Of a DNA stretch of 64,000 nt, positions 32,951-44,969 are shown piece by piece; position 1 is the stretch's first letter, and each line of letters starts with the position of its first letter. Source of the DNA: Cornus controversa (lineage: Eukaryota; Streptophyta; Magnoliopsida; Cornales; Cornaceae); NCBI GenBank assembly GCA_026545225.1, contig CM048849.1:10651541-10715540 (forward strand). The letters are read 5' to 3'. The notes beneath the pieces were generated by a model. It was not told the DNA's origin and did no database searches. It saw only the letters and a program-made list of their open reading frames with translations. The position numbers and the translations under genes were made by a program.

Positions 32951-33769
32951 TTTAGGAAAGTTGACCATTATTGTCGATGCAAAAGTAGGTGTGGGCACGT
33001 TACAACGCGTCTTTTTCTTGCACCATACTATGTCTACACCGTCAGCCCAAGGTCACTTGTTTCGTTCTATATGAGCTAGAAGACGAGAATTTTTATTCGG
33101 TATGGGACTAGGCCCAACTATTTTTCTTTAATGACTACTAAATCATGACTCTTATTAAGTCTGAGTCGAATCGTAAAGAAAGTGTATTCCTTTCCTTAGA
33201 AATGGTAAGGTTGTATTACCTAAGTTAAAACTCTAAATTTTTACATGACGAGTTTCAAACATATAATTTTTCCAAAGAAATTTGGAGATTATATTTGCAG
33301 AATATGCCATGGTGGCCTAATAGCTATATACCTTTAAAATAAAGGCAAAAAGAGGGCAAGACATTGCCGCTGTGTATTTAGTCATACATAGTGACTATGC
33401 CCTGCCACGACTACAAGATTTCTACTCTGTTCCTTATTTAACACAAAGTTCAGAATATTTTGTTCAATGTGCGATTAAGTCCTTTCTCTTTTTGACAGTG
33501 AAGTACTTTTAAAGGATGCACTCTTTATTGTAAAGTTCTTCTATTCTTTCGAAAGTTAGAAGATGTACTATCAAAAAGGATTTTTTTTTTAAAAAGAAAA
33601 AAAAATTACATGTTGGATTTTAAACATAGTACCTTTTTAAATGAGTTGCATTCCAAGGTTTGCGAATTACTTCTGCGTCACTAACTCTGTGAAGCCTGTA
33701 TGCGCCCTTTCCGATCACTTCAGTGACTTCATACGAGCCTTCTCATTTTGCTGCAAATTTCCTAGCATT
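32951..33769. other. Tat element 3' untranslated region, no gene
   Basis: Lies between the tandem array and integrase C-terminus. No conserved motif seen. Confidence 0.4.
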
Positions 33770-34282
33770 TCATTCTTTTGTATTATCAGTGACTTTTCGT
33801 AACACCCAGTCTCCGAGGCTGAATGCTTGATGTTTCACCTTCTTATCATAACTATTCTTGATCATCTTCTGGTAGGACGTGAGCCTTATTTGAGGTGCCT
33901 CCCTCTTTTCTTCCAGGAGATCCAGATTTCGTTCAAGCAGTCGATCATTCTGCCCCCTCTTTAGTATTTCCAATCTGATTATAGGGGTGGACAACTCGGT
34001 TGGTATTACTGTTTCGGATCCATAGGCTAAGTAGAACAGACTCTCTCCAATCGAACGCCTCGGTGTCGTTCGGTAGGCCCAGAGCACCTTGGGTAACTCT
34101 TTCAGCCATTTTCCCTTTCGGACCTCCATCTTTTTTCGAACACATTCAAAGATGGTACGATTGGTTATTTCTGCTTGGCCGTTCCCTTGTGGGTAGGATC
34201 TAGAGGAGAACTTTTGATTGATCCCATATTTTCTGAATAACTTTTCAATCAACTGGTTATCAAAGTTTGTGGCATTGTCCAT
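33770..34282 (-). pseudogene. Tat-type integrase C-terminal half
   Basis: A 170-residue open frame: QKFSSRSYPQGNGQAEITNR, KWLKELPKVLWAYRTTPRRS, GESLFYLAYGSETVIPTE, RLTSYQKMIKNSYDKKVK, FSLGDWVLRKV. This is the part after the second catalytic Asp, including the catalytic Glu of QAE and the GPY-like C-terminus. Upstream integrase (34283-34700) continues in broken form (KNYVLMATDYFTK). Confidence 0.85.
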
Positions 34283-35159
34283 GACAATGGATTATAGTAA
34301 ACTGAACCAGCAGATGATGTTATTCCAGATAAACCTTTTTACTTGCACGTGGGTGATTGTTGCGTAAGCTTCAGCTTCGACTCATTTTGTGAAGTAATCT
34401 GTGGCCATCAAGACATAATTTTTGCTATTGGGGACCTTCAAGAGTGGTCCCACTAAGTACATCCCCCATTTTGCGAATGGCTAAGGACTGGCCATAGCTG
34501 TCAGATCTTTAGGGGGCTGATGGGGCACACTGGCGTGCTTTTGGCATTTATCGCACTTTCTAGTGTGCTCCTCGTCCTCCCTATCCATGTATGGCCAAAA
34601 ATACCCTTGGGTAATGAATTTATGGGCCAGTGATCATCCTCCCGAATGATTTCCACACACGCCTTCGTGGATTCTGGAAATCACTTCTTTCACTTCTACA
34701 GGGGCCATGCGCCTCAGATATAGCCCTAAGAACGATCTCCTTTAGAGGTGTCCACCAATCATGAAGTATCGAGAAGAATTCATTCTAACTTTTCTTGCCT
34801 CTTCTTTCAAATCTGGAAATTCTCCGCTAACAAGATAAGCGTTGATAGGATCCATCCAGCTGTGTTGGTTCTATATGACCAGTACCTCTTTCTGGACATT
34901 GATGCTAGGCTTCTGCAAAGAATCGATCGGAGCTATTCTGATCATATCTGGCTGACCTGCCACCGAGCATGCTCACTTATCAACTTTTAGGTTCAGGTCT
35001 CTTGAGATTTGAGAGATTTTGATTTGGTCAAATTCCTTAAGCTGCCTTTCTACCAGGTCTTTGTATGCTTTCATGCAATCATCTTTTGGAAGATAATCCC
35101 CACTAACCTGTTTCATGATTATTTGAGAATCACTAAAAACTTGCAAGTTTTTACCTGAA

Positions 35160-35646
35160 GTGTTTGTGCTAGTCTTAGTCCTACTAACAGGGCCTCGTAC
35201 CCGGCTTCATTATTTGATGCAGGAAATTCTAAATGGATTGCTATTTTGTCAGGGGTCTGGATTTCCACACTAACGCTCGATCCTGCTTGCTATGATGATC
35301 TGTCGACAAGGAGTTTCCATTCAGGCTGAACTGAACCCTCTGTGTCTTCATCACTTTCTAGCTCATACTCTAGCAGGAAATCTGCAACTGCCTGTCCCTT
35401 TATGGCGGTCTGAGGCTCATAGATTATGTCGTAGACACCCAACTCTATTGCCCATTTGGTGACTCTTCTGGATTGATCAGGTTTATGAAGAATCACTCTG
35501 ATCAGAAATTTGGTCGGGACAATAATTGGGTGAGCCTCAAAGTAGTGCCTAAGCTTTCTCTTTGCTTGGACCAGGGCCAGTACGATCTTTTCCATCTTTG
35601 AGTACCTCTGCTCTGCCTCAATCATGGTCTTGCTTGAGTAGAACAT
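35160..35646 (-). pseudogene. Tat-type RNase H and second RNase H-like domain
   Basis: Frame 35646-35290 starts MFYSSKTMIEAEQRYSKMEK, the C-terminal part of the gypsy RNase H. It continues through VTKWAIELGVYDIIYEPQTA, AVADFLLEYE and PEWKLLVDRSS. The last motif plus LEFPASNNEAGYEALL at about 35255-35200 belong to the extra RNase H typical of the Tat lineage. A stop separates the two parts. Confidence 0.8.
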
Positions 35647-36234
35647 AAGGTACTACCTTTTTTCAAGTTCTCTGATTAGAACTGCACTGGTGGCTGTTTG
35701 AGATACTGTAAGGTATAAATATAAAAGTTCTCTAGCCCTAGGAGCTGAGAATGTTAGCAGTTGAATCAAGTACTACTTAAGCTTTGTCAGGGCTTCATTC
35801 TATTTAGCCCCCCCATACCTCCTTTCCCTTTGCTTTGATGGCATCGAAAAAGGGTTTGCATTTGTCAAATAACCAAGAGATAAATCTACTCAGGACGGCG
35901 ATGAGCCTAGTTAAGATCTGAACATCCCTATGGGTTTTCAGTTATTTGTTCTTAAGAAGGGCCTTCACCTAAATCGAACTTGCCTCTATCCTTGTTCGGT
36001 TTATGATGTGCCACAGGACTGTCTCGAAGAGACCCTGAAGGAGCATTTTAATAGGTTGAGCCTCATGTTGTGATTTTACAGGGTGTCAAATACCTCCTGC
36101 AGATGTTTCAAGTGGTCCTCCTTTTTGAGGCTTTTTACCACCATGTCATCTATGTATGCTTCGACCGTTCAGCTCATTAAGTTTTTGAAAACTTTGTTGA
36201 TCAGTCGCTGGTAAGTTGCTCTAGTGTTGTTCAA

Positions 36235-36492
36235 TCAGAATGACATTACTTTGTAGCAATAGATCCCCCTCTGAGTGATGAACGATGTTTTCTCATGATC
36301 ATCTGGGCTAATCGGGATCTGATTATAACTAGAGTATGCATTAAGGAATGTCAACCGTTTATACTCGGTTGTGGCATTGACTATTTGATCAATTTTTGGC
36401 AGAGGGAAATTGTCCTTAAGGTAAGCCTTGTTCAGATTAGTAAAGTCTATACAGACTCGCCACTTGTCATTCTTTTTCTGGATCGCCACCAC
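36235..36492 (-). pseudogene. Tat-type reverse transcriptase fragment
   Basis: KKNDKWRVCIDFTNLNKAYL, FPLPKIDQIVNATTEYK, YSSYNQIPISPDDHEKTSFI and RGIYCYKVMSF are RT motifs in order. The catalytic YVDD region should lie near 36130; only a decayed trace (AYIDDMVV) is seen there. Stops occur on both sides. Confidence 0.8.
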
Positions 36493-37026
36493 ATTTGAGA
36501 GCTAATCCGGGAACTGGACTTCCCTGATGAAACCTGCTTACAAAATGTTATCTATTTCTACTACAATGAGCTGATTCTTTTCTGGGGTGAATCGCCTTTG
36601 CCTTTGCTTCACAGGAGGGTGACTTGGATTGACATTGAGTGCATAACATGACACTGATGGATCTATGCCGGGCATATCCATGTGATCCCAGGCAAAAATA
36701 TTGGCATTCTTTTTTAGTAACTGTATTAACTATGCTCTGTCCGCCTGTCACAAAGAGGTCCCCAGATTTGTGGGATCTTTGCCGGTAACGATCTCTACCT
36801 CTTCTAGTGGTTCCTCAGTTGGCTTCTCTTTTTCTTGCTCTTAGGGAACACCCTTTGGTAGAGAGTTCTGTAATTGCTATTTGGTTTGTTCTTCCTGCAC
36901 TGCCTTTCCTTTCAGTGTAAGAGCATAACATTTCTTAGCAGCCACTTGATCTCCTAAGATGTCGATTGTATCCCTCCTGTTTGGCACTATGCACCTCATT
37001 AACTGGTGGAGCATCGAAGGGACTCC

Positions 37027-37224
37027 TTACATACTGTGTATCCAACCTCTTCCCATTATAATATTGTACAAAGAGTTAAAATTGACAATGACAAAGGCCT
37101 CGGTCAGAGTTCTTACTGTTGTTGTTACTGGGAGCTCCACCACCCCTACCGGAGTTACTGGCTTGTCATCAAACCCTATAAATGGCTCAACAGTAAGCTT
37201 GATATACTCTGATTCTAGGCTCAT
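37027..37224 (-). pseudogene. Tat-type aspartic protease region remnant
   Basis: KLTVEPFIGFDDKPVTPVG, then TLTEAFVIVNFNSLYNIIMG and RGWIHSM, the region following the protease DSGS motif in Tat elements (usual ending ILGRPWLH). The preceding part (37225-37330) carries CSSNILTLSAF-like traces. Non-functional. Confidence 0.7.
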
Positions 37225-37429
37225 TTGCTAGAAAGCTGACAGTGTTAGAATATTAGAACTGCTCCCTGCATCCACCAACACTCTCTTTACTTCACAATTG
37301 GCGACAATGAGCTGATCACGAGCAAATCCTCATACAACATCTGAATTTTACTCATGTCCTCACCTGTGAAGGTGATCGGTATGTTGGCCGAATGGTTACG
37401 TACTAAGTGGATTTCTCCGATCCTCTGAA

Positions 37430-37560
37430 TAAATGGGGTCAGGTCAAATTCTAATTCTGATATGACAGTCTAATGGGCCATCTCATGGGCTATGAACAAA
37501 TAAGGGCCAGTTGAAAACACAAATTCTGAACCATTTTATGTAGGGGTGCACAAAAATCCA
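37430..37560 (-). repeat. Inverted copy of the 41975-42110 segment
   Basis: Read on the minus strand it matches the sequence around TCAGAATTTGTGTTTTCAAC, GGCCCATTAGACTG and ATATCAGAATTAGAATTTGA found at 41990-42100, including the junction with a hAT-type end (GTGCACCCCTACATAAAAT). A third direct copy, without the hAT junction, is at 55320-55420. Confidence 0.8.
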
Positions 37561-37739
37561 TCCACTTCTTCAGGTCTTCCTTCAATCTACGAAGCTTCCC
37601 CACAAGCACAAAACTGGGATTACCCTGGATCTCATAACCGATCCACCATCATTACACCATCTCTTTGAAGCCTTCCACCTAAAGCCACATATTCTCAAAT
37701 TTGAATGGAGATTTGCCCCTTCTCAACCCCCCACAGTCC

Positions 37740-38450
37740 AGCATTAGCGGTACATGGTCAGACGTAATCCTTGCCATTGCCACCTAAGCCACATCCAAAA
37801 ATTTCTCCTCCCAGTCTCCCGAAATCATAAATCTATCCAATTGAGAGAACGTCGGATCATCTCTACCACTAGACCACGTAAAGCGAAAACCTTCTAAAGG
37901 CAAATCAATCAAACCCTCACTATCGATAAATTTCGAGAAAGAAGTCATGGCTGCCGTCCATCTCCCCTCCGAAGATCGCTCATCCAAGGATTAAACAACA
38001 TTAAAGTCACCTCCCACACACCATGGGACCCCCCATTGCCTGCGAATGCTAGATAGCTCTTCCCACAAAACACCCCTTTTCGCATCCTCTACCGGACCAT
38101 AAACTCCAGAGAACATCCACTCAGCTCCATCCTCTTCTAAATTGAACAAACAAGAGATAAAGAATCTCTCTTTCCACACTTCCTTCCTAGACATCCATCT
38201 CTTATCCCACATCACCAAAATACCTCCTACCGTCCCTACCACATCGAGCACCTCCAATTCAAAGAATCTCCCTCCACTAACATTTCTCACTATCTCCTTA
38301 GTCGCATTACTCAACTTGGTTTCTTGGAGGCAAATCAATTGATCCCCCCACTTCTAAGTCCCAACTTCACCACCTTCCTCTTATTCGGGTCATTCAGCCC
38401 CCGAACATTCCATGACACTAATCGTGTCTTCATAGGCAAATGATGGATTT
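37740..38450 (-). pseudogene. L1 LINE AP endonuclease domain
   Basis: From MKTRLVSWNVRGLND (about 38430) through ICLQETKLSN, GGILVMWDKRWMSRKEVW, CVGGDFNVV, FRFTWSSGRDDPTFSQLDRF and SDH. All catalytic-type residues (N, E, D, N, H) can be seen, but a stop after GGDFNVV and others near 37780 and 38340 break the frame. Confidence 0.85.
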
Positions 38451-38717
38451 CTCCTCCTCCCTCCTCCCCCTTGGCTCTTTCCCCTCTCCGACCCACTCCT
38501 TCTTTCATAATTAACATAGAAATAAGATTACGAAGCTCTCAACTTCACCACCTTCCTTTTATTCGGGTCATTCAGCCCCCGAACATTCCATGACACTAAC
38601 CGTGTCTTCATAGGCAAATGATGGATTTCTCCTTCTCCCTCCTCCCCCCTTGGCTCATTCCCCTCTCCGACCCACTCCTTCTTTCATAATTAACATAGGA
38701 AATAAGATTACGAAGCT
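38362..38717 (-). repeat. 178-bp tandem duplication at LINE ORF1/ORF2 junction
   Basis: The block starting AACTTCACCACCTTCCT occurs at 38362 and again at 38540 with a few substitutions. It contains the ORF2 start and SWNVRGLND motif, so this copy encodes the endonuclease N-terminus twice. The right copy is interrupted. Confidence 0.85.
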
Positions 38718-40510
38718 CTCTCTCTCCCTTCCAAGAAGAGTTTTTCTTTCTCCCAGCAAGTTTCTGTCTCCCTTCCAGAACACCAAAAATTCCCATGCTT
38801 CTCTCTTCTTCTCCAGCATATGTCAACCCAAGGTTCAGGCCCATCCCCTCCACATTATTTCTCAGCCAATTTTCCACCTCCGCATTTACAGTTTGATTCC
38901 CCTCATATCCCCTTCTTCTCCAGGGCCCAAAACTGCCAAAGGGAATGTCAAGCCCCAACCTTTCTCCTTCTTATCGTTTCGCGTCACAATGGCATGATTA
39001 ATTTCAACAAGATCAGGAGAGAATTCTCCCTCAGACTCATCCCCCCCATCCCCCAATCAACGTGAGCCCCTTCTCTTGAAAAAGGTTCAACATCATCTGT
39101 TGTTCTAAAACTGTTCCCAAAGTCCACCCCATTGTGCATCTTCATCTCATTCATTAAGGTTGTTGCAGCTTCTTTTTGAAGACTCAGTTGAATTCCTTTC
39201 CCCACACACAGTACAATTCCACCATACATTTTGCCTGGTTTAATGGAAATAGTTTGAGGGTTATTATCCCTTAGACTGAGCTCCCCACCCACCTTCTCTA
39301 TTGTCAGGTACTGCCCCAAAAAAGCCTCGAAAGTCACATCGCTTCCACTCCTTTCTCCATTGAATGAGCAATCACCAAACAATTTCTTTCCCAGTTCCCT
39401 TTAGCAGAAAAAGAAGAAAAATGAGGAGAAGAAGAAGAAGTTGAAATAGGGTCCAACCTCCTGTAGATAGGCCTACCCTATGAATCATCAATCTTTTGCC
39501 CTTGTTCTAATCTCGATTTCAAAACCCACTTCTGCTTTTCTTTTCTTGACCATCTCTTGCCCATAGAAGAATTTTTATTGAGAGAATGGGACTTCGCAGA
39601 AGAACAGCGGTCACCTTTAAATCCAGAACGTCTGTCAATTCCATCTTTAAAGGACTTTTCCCCCAACCTACGCCAGACCACCCCACTCTCGTCGGCCTCC
39701 TTCTGTCGCCTTACCAACACCGCCGCATCGTCCGTTGATTTGCAGCCATTAAAACTCTGTGCGATGCGCTGAACGAAGGGCAAGTTCTTATTTAAATCTC
39801 TAAAGGTTTTGATCTTCTTCGACTCAACTGCCTCAGCATCTTTTCCATTCACAATAGGCCTATCTATCATTAGCCCAGACGAAATAGGCCCATTACTAGT
39901 GCCTTTACCTTTCCTGGACTTTTGGTGAGAATGACGCTAATGCTCCATTGGATGGCCCAGTCGTTCAAACTTATGGCCCAACCCAATCTGATGTAAATCA
40001 CCATGCCCTTCCTTGTCATTTATTGGGCTTGAAAGTGGCCCAAACCTATTAGAAGTCCCGAAACAAGGCCCAATTGAATTTGAATTAGAAAAATAATTTT
40101 TGTGATCACGAGATATTTTAAGCATGTCCATTCTTTTAACTCCACGTGTCCCCACAGCTATCTCCCACCCCTTCTATCCGTTATCTTCAATCGACCCACG
40201 TGTCCACTATTTTCTGCCCTCCTTTCCACGCATCTTTAGCGCGTGCAAACCCACTCGTCCGTGTCCTTGCGCCATTTCCATCCTCTGACGTCCCTTCCTT
40301 TGTTTGACCCCCTCGTCACCGCCATGACTAGTCCATCGACTACCCTCATCCCTCAATCTCCACCATTCCTCCTCTATTATAAGCTTCCTTTTATCTCGCC
40401 CTGCAAGAGAAACAATAGTAGGCACCATCTCTGGCAATATCACCTCCATGACAACCACCTTGTAGCAAAGCCGATCATCTTCAACCCAAACAAATTTCGG
40501 GATCACACCA
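38600..40510 (-). pseudogene. L1 LINE ORF1 remnant
   Basis: Open parts include 40506-40207 (MIPKFVWVEDDRLCYKVVVM), 39870-39478 (KTFRDLNKNLPFVQRIAQSF, basic C-terminal half), 39382-38984 and 38958-38608. Together they resemble a decayed plant L1 ORF1 (RNA-binding protein) upstream of the endonuclease. Assignment rests mainly on position. Confidence 0.55.
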
Positions 40511-41819
40511 CCTTCTTCTATCTAGATCGTAACCTTCGTAGCATCTCTTGAAGCGTCAGCATCTATGTAGTAAGAATGACTAGATTTCAATGGTAACAAA
40601 AATATCCCATCTTAATTACAGTATGATTAATCCTTTGTGAGTTCCCTAGGCCTCCATTTCAATCAGAAAAAACTAATTTGTGGTAGAACACTTCATGTAG
40701 GTCCTACATAACATAGCTTTCTCTGATATTTTTTTAGAGCAATATATTTTTCCATTAACAATAGAACTCAATACGGTTACTGTTACCAACCATTAGTCAC
40801 CAATTCTAAGATCGACAGTTAATTCATGAATTTACCCTCCATCATTCAATTAGGCAAATAATCAAACATAATAACCTTCACTTTAGTATGTACTCCGCTT
40901 TTTGAAGGCTCACATCTCATGAGCATAATAAGTACAAGAAAACAAAACTATATTCACAACTAATAGATGCAAATGGTAATTGTTTCAGATCCTAAATTAA
41001 GAAAAAGTCCGAAAAATTCCTTTAATCCTAAATTAACACTGCAAGTGTATCAGATCAACAATAAACTCCCAATGAAACTCCAGTAAGATAAAAGTTCACA
41101 AAATAAAAATTCAATAGGCAAATATTCAAACATGATAACCTTCAGTTTTGGACGTACTCTGGTTTTTGAAGGCTCTCATCTCATGAGCATAAGAATAAGG
41201 AAACAAAATTATATTCGCAAATAATTTGGGTCTAGAGGAATTGAAAAATAAAGAAAAATAAAGACAAAGATTATTATAATTATTCAGTTAAAAATTAAGA
41301 AAAAATCTGGAAAAGAGAACTACTCACAGTCGAACTAAGGTTCTCAACTCGAAGAAATGCAAACACAAGTGTCAATCCTTGATAGAGGAGAGAGAAAAAA
41401 GCGAAGCACAAACTAGGGTTTTAACTTAAAGAAATACAAAGGGAGGTTTTGATCCTTGATGTTATTCGCGAAAATAGAGAGAGGCACAGTGAAGTCGTCT
41501 TCAATCGCCAAAGAGAGAATGTGCTAGAGGAGAGAGAAAAGAGATAAAGTTGTGTTTAGGTTTCTATTTTAGATTTTCATTTTAGTTTTATACCATGTTT
41601 TAAGTTTGTTTTAAGTCTGTTTCGACGTTGGAGTACTATAGTACCAAAATCACTCGAAAACACCAAATTGGTGTTTCATTTTTGGACCATTTTTTCTCAA
41701 ACGTTTTGACACAAAACAGAGCCTCTGGCCCAGTACAAAACATGCTTGGGGCTAAAACAGCATGAACAGTGCAAATCCAAAAACAAAACACCAAAATAAA
41801 GCATATACCAAATAGGGCC

Positions 41820-41985
41820 ATAACGGTCCGGTCCGGACACTGGGACTTGAAATCAGAACCGAACTGTGAATTAACAGTTTCATAATATTAAAACCTTGTT
41901 TCAACTGGACCGCAAAAAAACCAGACCGAATTGTTCGTTCTGGTTTGGATTTATGGTTTGGACGAATTTTTGTGCACCCGTACAT
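41820..41985. mobile_element. hAT-type element fragment (right end)
   Basis: CCGGTCCGG-, GAACCGAAC- and GGTTTGGA-type subterminal motifs end in TTTTTGTGCACCCG, the inverted form of the hAT terminus GGGGTGCACA. The copy at 55320 lacks it, so it arrived after the duplication. The left end is not found. Confidence 0.55.
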
Positions 41986-42787
41986 AAAATTGTTCAGAAT
42001 TTGTGTTTTCAACTGGGCCTCATCTGTTTCTAGACCATGACATGGCCCATTAGACTGCTATATCAGAATTAGAATTTGAACTGACCCCACTTATTCAAGA
42101 TTTTGGAATACCGGAGCAAGTGCAACATATGAGAGGAAAGAGTAAGGATGCTCTCAAGGTGGAGATTAGAATATCAAGTGAAATCTACTTGTGATGAGAC
42201 ACTTTTATTACTTAATAATAGTACCAGACCTTCTCTAACGCTGGAGAAGATCAAAGTACGTAAAAAAAATATATTCTAAACTCCCCTTTTTATCTCATAG
42301 TCGGTGTCAGCCTGTCAGAAAGTCCACAGAATTATTATTACTTAATTTCAAGTTTTAACCATTTTAATTAGGATCAAACTTTTTATCACCCAATCAAATT
42401 AGACAGTGGCAGTGTGGAAATCACTTTTGCGCTTAAACTCCGGACTCCATTGTGATAACTTGGATCGCTTAAGACCTAGTTCATTGGTCTTATATCCTCC
42501 AGCTAACATTATAAAACTCGTTGTTTGGGAGCACCGAATCATTTGAACTAAATTTTTTCCAATTCGGTGCTCCCAAAGCAACAAATTTTTTTCTTTTGTG
42601 AGAAAAAAAGAAAAAAAGACTTGAATTTAAGAAAGTAAAAGCCGTCATTTTGTCTAGAATAGGACAGTAAATGAACTAAGCCCAGCCAAACAGATGTTTA
42701 CAAAAGCCTGTAACGTGTTCAAGCTAGATGAGAGAGATATAAAGTTGTAATTGCCATAAAAAGTCTTGCGGTAGTCGTTGGAAAGGA

Positions 42788-42928
42788 AAAAAACTTGGTT
42801 GTACCCATTGTACCATGCACCGGATAATCACAGCCCTAGATGTAGTGATGGGTCCTAACACGTATACTACACACTTAGGGCTATGATTATCCTGATGCAT
42901 GGTGCAACGGAAGCAACCAAGTTTTTCT
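42788..42928. mobile_element. 141-bp MITE with long inverted repeats (copy A)
   Basis: Both ends read AAAAAACTTGGTTG inward and continue as inverted repeats (ACCATGCA.C.GGATAATCA.AGCCCTA). A direct repeat CGTTGGAAAGGA flanks it (42776-42787, 42929-42940), 9-12 bp depending on where the A run is split. Palindromic over most of its length, so its transcript could fold into a hairpin. Confidence 0.75.
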
Positions 42929-43429
42929 CGTTGGAAAGGAGTTACTTGTGTTGGGTTTACATCGAAAAGGAATTATAACTGTAGTTTGTTTTAAGGTTCT
43001 TTTATAATCGAACTGCTAAATAAAGATCATATCATATAAGGCTGAAGGGCTGTTTGCTAATGATTTAAATGAACTTTTTGGACCTTAGCTATGAAATAGT
43101 TTTCAGTTAGGATTTAAATTAGTTTGTCACTATCTTAAGAAACCGATCTCAATTGTTTTGTTCAGTAAAAAAATGAGCTCAAACTCAGTTCATTTATTCA
43201 ATAAACAAGTTCAAACCAAGCTTTCAAATTTTGATTTAACAATCAAAATCTTGAAATAACTAGTCAGTCCCAACACAAAGATATCTCACCAACTATCGAC
43301 TATAAATGCTCTTGTAACATGTAAATATGAAAACTGTAATGATTATAAAATTTTAGCTATTGACGCTTGAAAAATGGCTATTTTTTTTGAAGTCTGCACC
43401 TGACATCAACAACCCTAATTATCTATAGA

Positions 43430-43681
43430 GTGTGTCGGTCTTGCGAGATCGAGGTTGCTGGGCGTCGACTAGTGTTCGACTTTGTGTTACTAGACATGAC
43501 CACTTTTGATGTCATTCTAGGTATGGACTGGCTATCTACATTTAGAGCCATGATTGATTGTCTTTGTAGGAGAGTGACAGTGTGCACACTTGAGGGTGAT
43601 TGCTTTTATTTTGTGGGAGAGCGGGATAATTTTTACGTTTCGTCTCTGCTTGGTTCCGGTGTGAGGGACGAGGTTGGATAA
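43430..43681 (+). pseudogene. Chromovirus protease C-terminal part
   Basis: VAGRRLVFDFVLLDMTTFDV then ILGMDWLSTFRAMIDCL, the conserved end of gypsy protease (ILGMDWL). The catalytic DTG part lies upstream of the truncation and is absent. Confidence 0.85.
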
Positions 43682-43717
43682 TTTCTAGCTAGTTTATTAG
43701 CCGAGGAGGATGGGATT

Positions 43718-44963
43718 GTGACTAGTGGAGGATTTCCACTGGTGGTTAGAGAGTTTGTGGATGTATTCCCGGAGGACTTGACAGAGTTACCTCCGATGAG
43801 AGATGTTGTGTTTAGCATTGATCTTGCTACTGGTACCGCGCCTATCTCTATGGCACCATACCGGATGGCATCGGTAGAATTGATGGAGTTGAAAGATCAA
43901 TAGCAAGAGTTGTTGGATAAGAAATTTGTACGACCTAGTACATCACCTTAGGGAGCTCCGATCCTGTTTGCTAAAAAGAAGGACGGATCTTTACGGTTAT
44001 GCATAGACTACCATAAGTTGAACCAAGCAACGATTAAGAACAAGTATCCATTGCCAAGGATAGATGATTTGTTTGATCAGCTTAAAGGTTTGACTTATTT
44101 TTCGAAGATCGACTTGAGGTCGGGGTATTACCAGTTGAGGGTAAAGGAAGAGGACATTCCGAAGACAGCTTTTTTGGACTAGATATGGCCACTATGAGTT
44201 TCTAGTGATGCCATTTGGATTGACGAATGCACTAGCAACGTTCATGGATTTGATGAGCCGGATATTCAGGGTGTACTTGGATAGGTTTGTGGTGGTCTTC
44301 GTGGATGACATTCTTGTGTATTCTTCTTCTATGGAGGAGCATGAGATCCATTTGAGGGTAGTGTTATAGACATTGAGAGAGCACCATTTGTATGCCAAGT
44401 TTAAAAAATGTGAATTTTGGCTAACGGAGGTAAAGTTCCTAGGACACGTAGTGTCAGAAGGAAGAGTATCGGTAGACCCTTCTAAGATAGAAGCGGTAAT
44501 GGATTGGGAGAGGCCTAAGAACGTATTCGAGATACGTAGCTTCTTGGGATTGGCAGGATATTACCGGTGTTTCGTGAAAGACTTTTCGAAGTTATCGGCA
44601 CCGATAACCAAGCTTACTCGTAAAGGAGTTAAGTTTGAGTGGAACGAGGCTTGCGAGCATTCATTTATGGAATTGAAGCGTAGATTGACTAGTGCTCCAA
44701 TATTGATTATTCCTGAGCGCAGTTTGGGTTATGTTATCTACTGTGATGCTTCACGGGATGGTTTGGGATGTGTGTTGATGCAGACCAAGAGGGTTGTTGC
44801 ATATGGTTCCCGACAGTTGAAGATCCACGAGCAGAATTACCTGACTCATGACTTGGAGTTGGCAGCGGTGATTTTTGCTTTGAAAATGTGGAGGCATTAT
44901 CTTTACGGAGAGAAATTTGAGGTTTTCTCCAATCATCAGAATTTGAAGTACCTTTTTACATAA
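43718..44963 (+). pseudogene. Chromovirus RT and RNase H, several frames
   Basis: RT motifs: [59 protein letters not shown], catalytic [30 protein letters not shown]. RNase [19 protein letters not shown] and [20 protein letters not shown], ending [11 protein letters not shown]. Interruptions: stops near 43903, 43950 and 44368, a frame change near 44180 and a stop at 44961. The last 196 residues (44373-44963) are open. Confidence 0.88.
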
Positions 44964-44969
44964 AAGGAC

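Larger units (their letters stand above)
28731..37430 (-). mobile_element. Tat-type Ty3/gypsy element, truncated at 5' end
   Basis: On the minus strand the order is protease (37224-37027), RT (36492-36235), RNase H plus a second RNase H-like domain (35646-35160), integrase (34282-33770), a tandem array, an extra ORF on the opposite strand (29473-31432) and a 3' LTR (28731-29163). A double RNase H, tandem arrays in the 3' region and antisense extra ORFs are known features of the Tat lineage. Gag and the 5' LTR are missing: the element stops at about 37430 where unrelated duplicated sequence begins. Many stops in pol; not autonomous. Confidence 0.85.
37560..40560 (-). mobile_element. L1-type LINE, 5' half (ORF1 and endonuclease), 3' part missing
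   Basis: The minus strand carries an ORF1-like region (about 40510-38610) and the start of ORF2 with an apurinic endonuclease (38450-37740). Endonuclease residues visible: SWNVRGLND, LQETKLS, WCVGGDFNVV and ITSDHVPLML. The frame decays and ends at [12 protein letters not shown] near 37565, before RT. LINEs normally lose their 5' end, so keeping the 5' half and losing the 3' half implies later deletion or rearrangement. Confidence 0.85.
40617..43427. repeat. Duplicated block, copy A (left)
   Basis: 40617-40990 matches 50552-50940 and 41990-43427 matches 55320-56700, in the same order and orientation. Between these arms copy A has unrelated sequence and an internal repeat (40850-40975 versus 41115-41235). 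Copy A lacks the GatC exons found in the other copy. It ends at AATTATCTA where Tekay pol sequence begins. Its left end retains CAGTATGATTAATCC uninterrupted, the site where the Tekay LTR sits in the right copy. Confidence 0.85.

Noticed and set aside
38650..38997. 115-residue plus-strand frame, and the 40243-40551 frame
   Set aside because: Both are antisense shadows of L1 ORF1.
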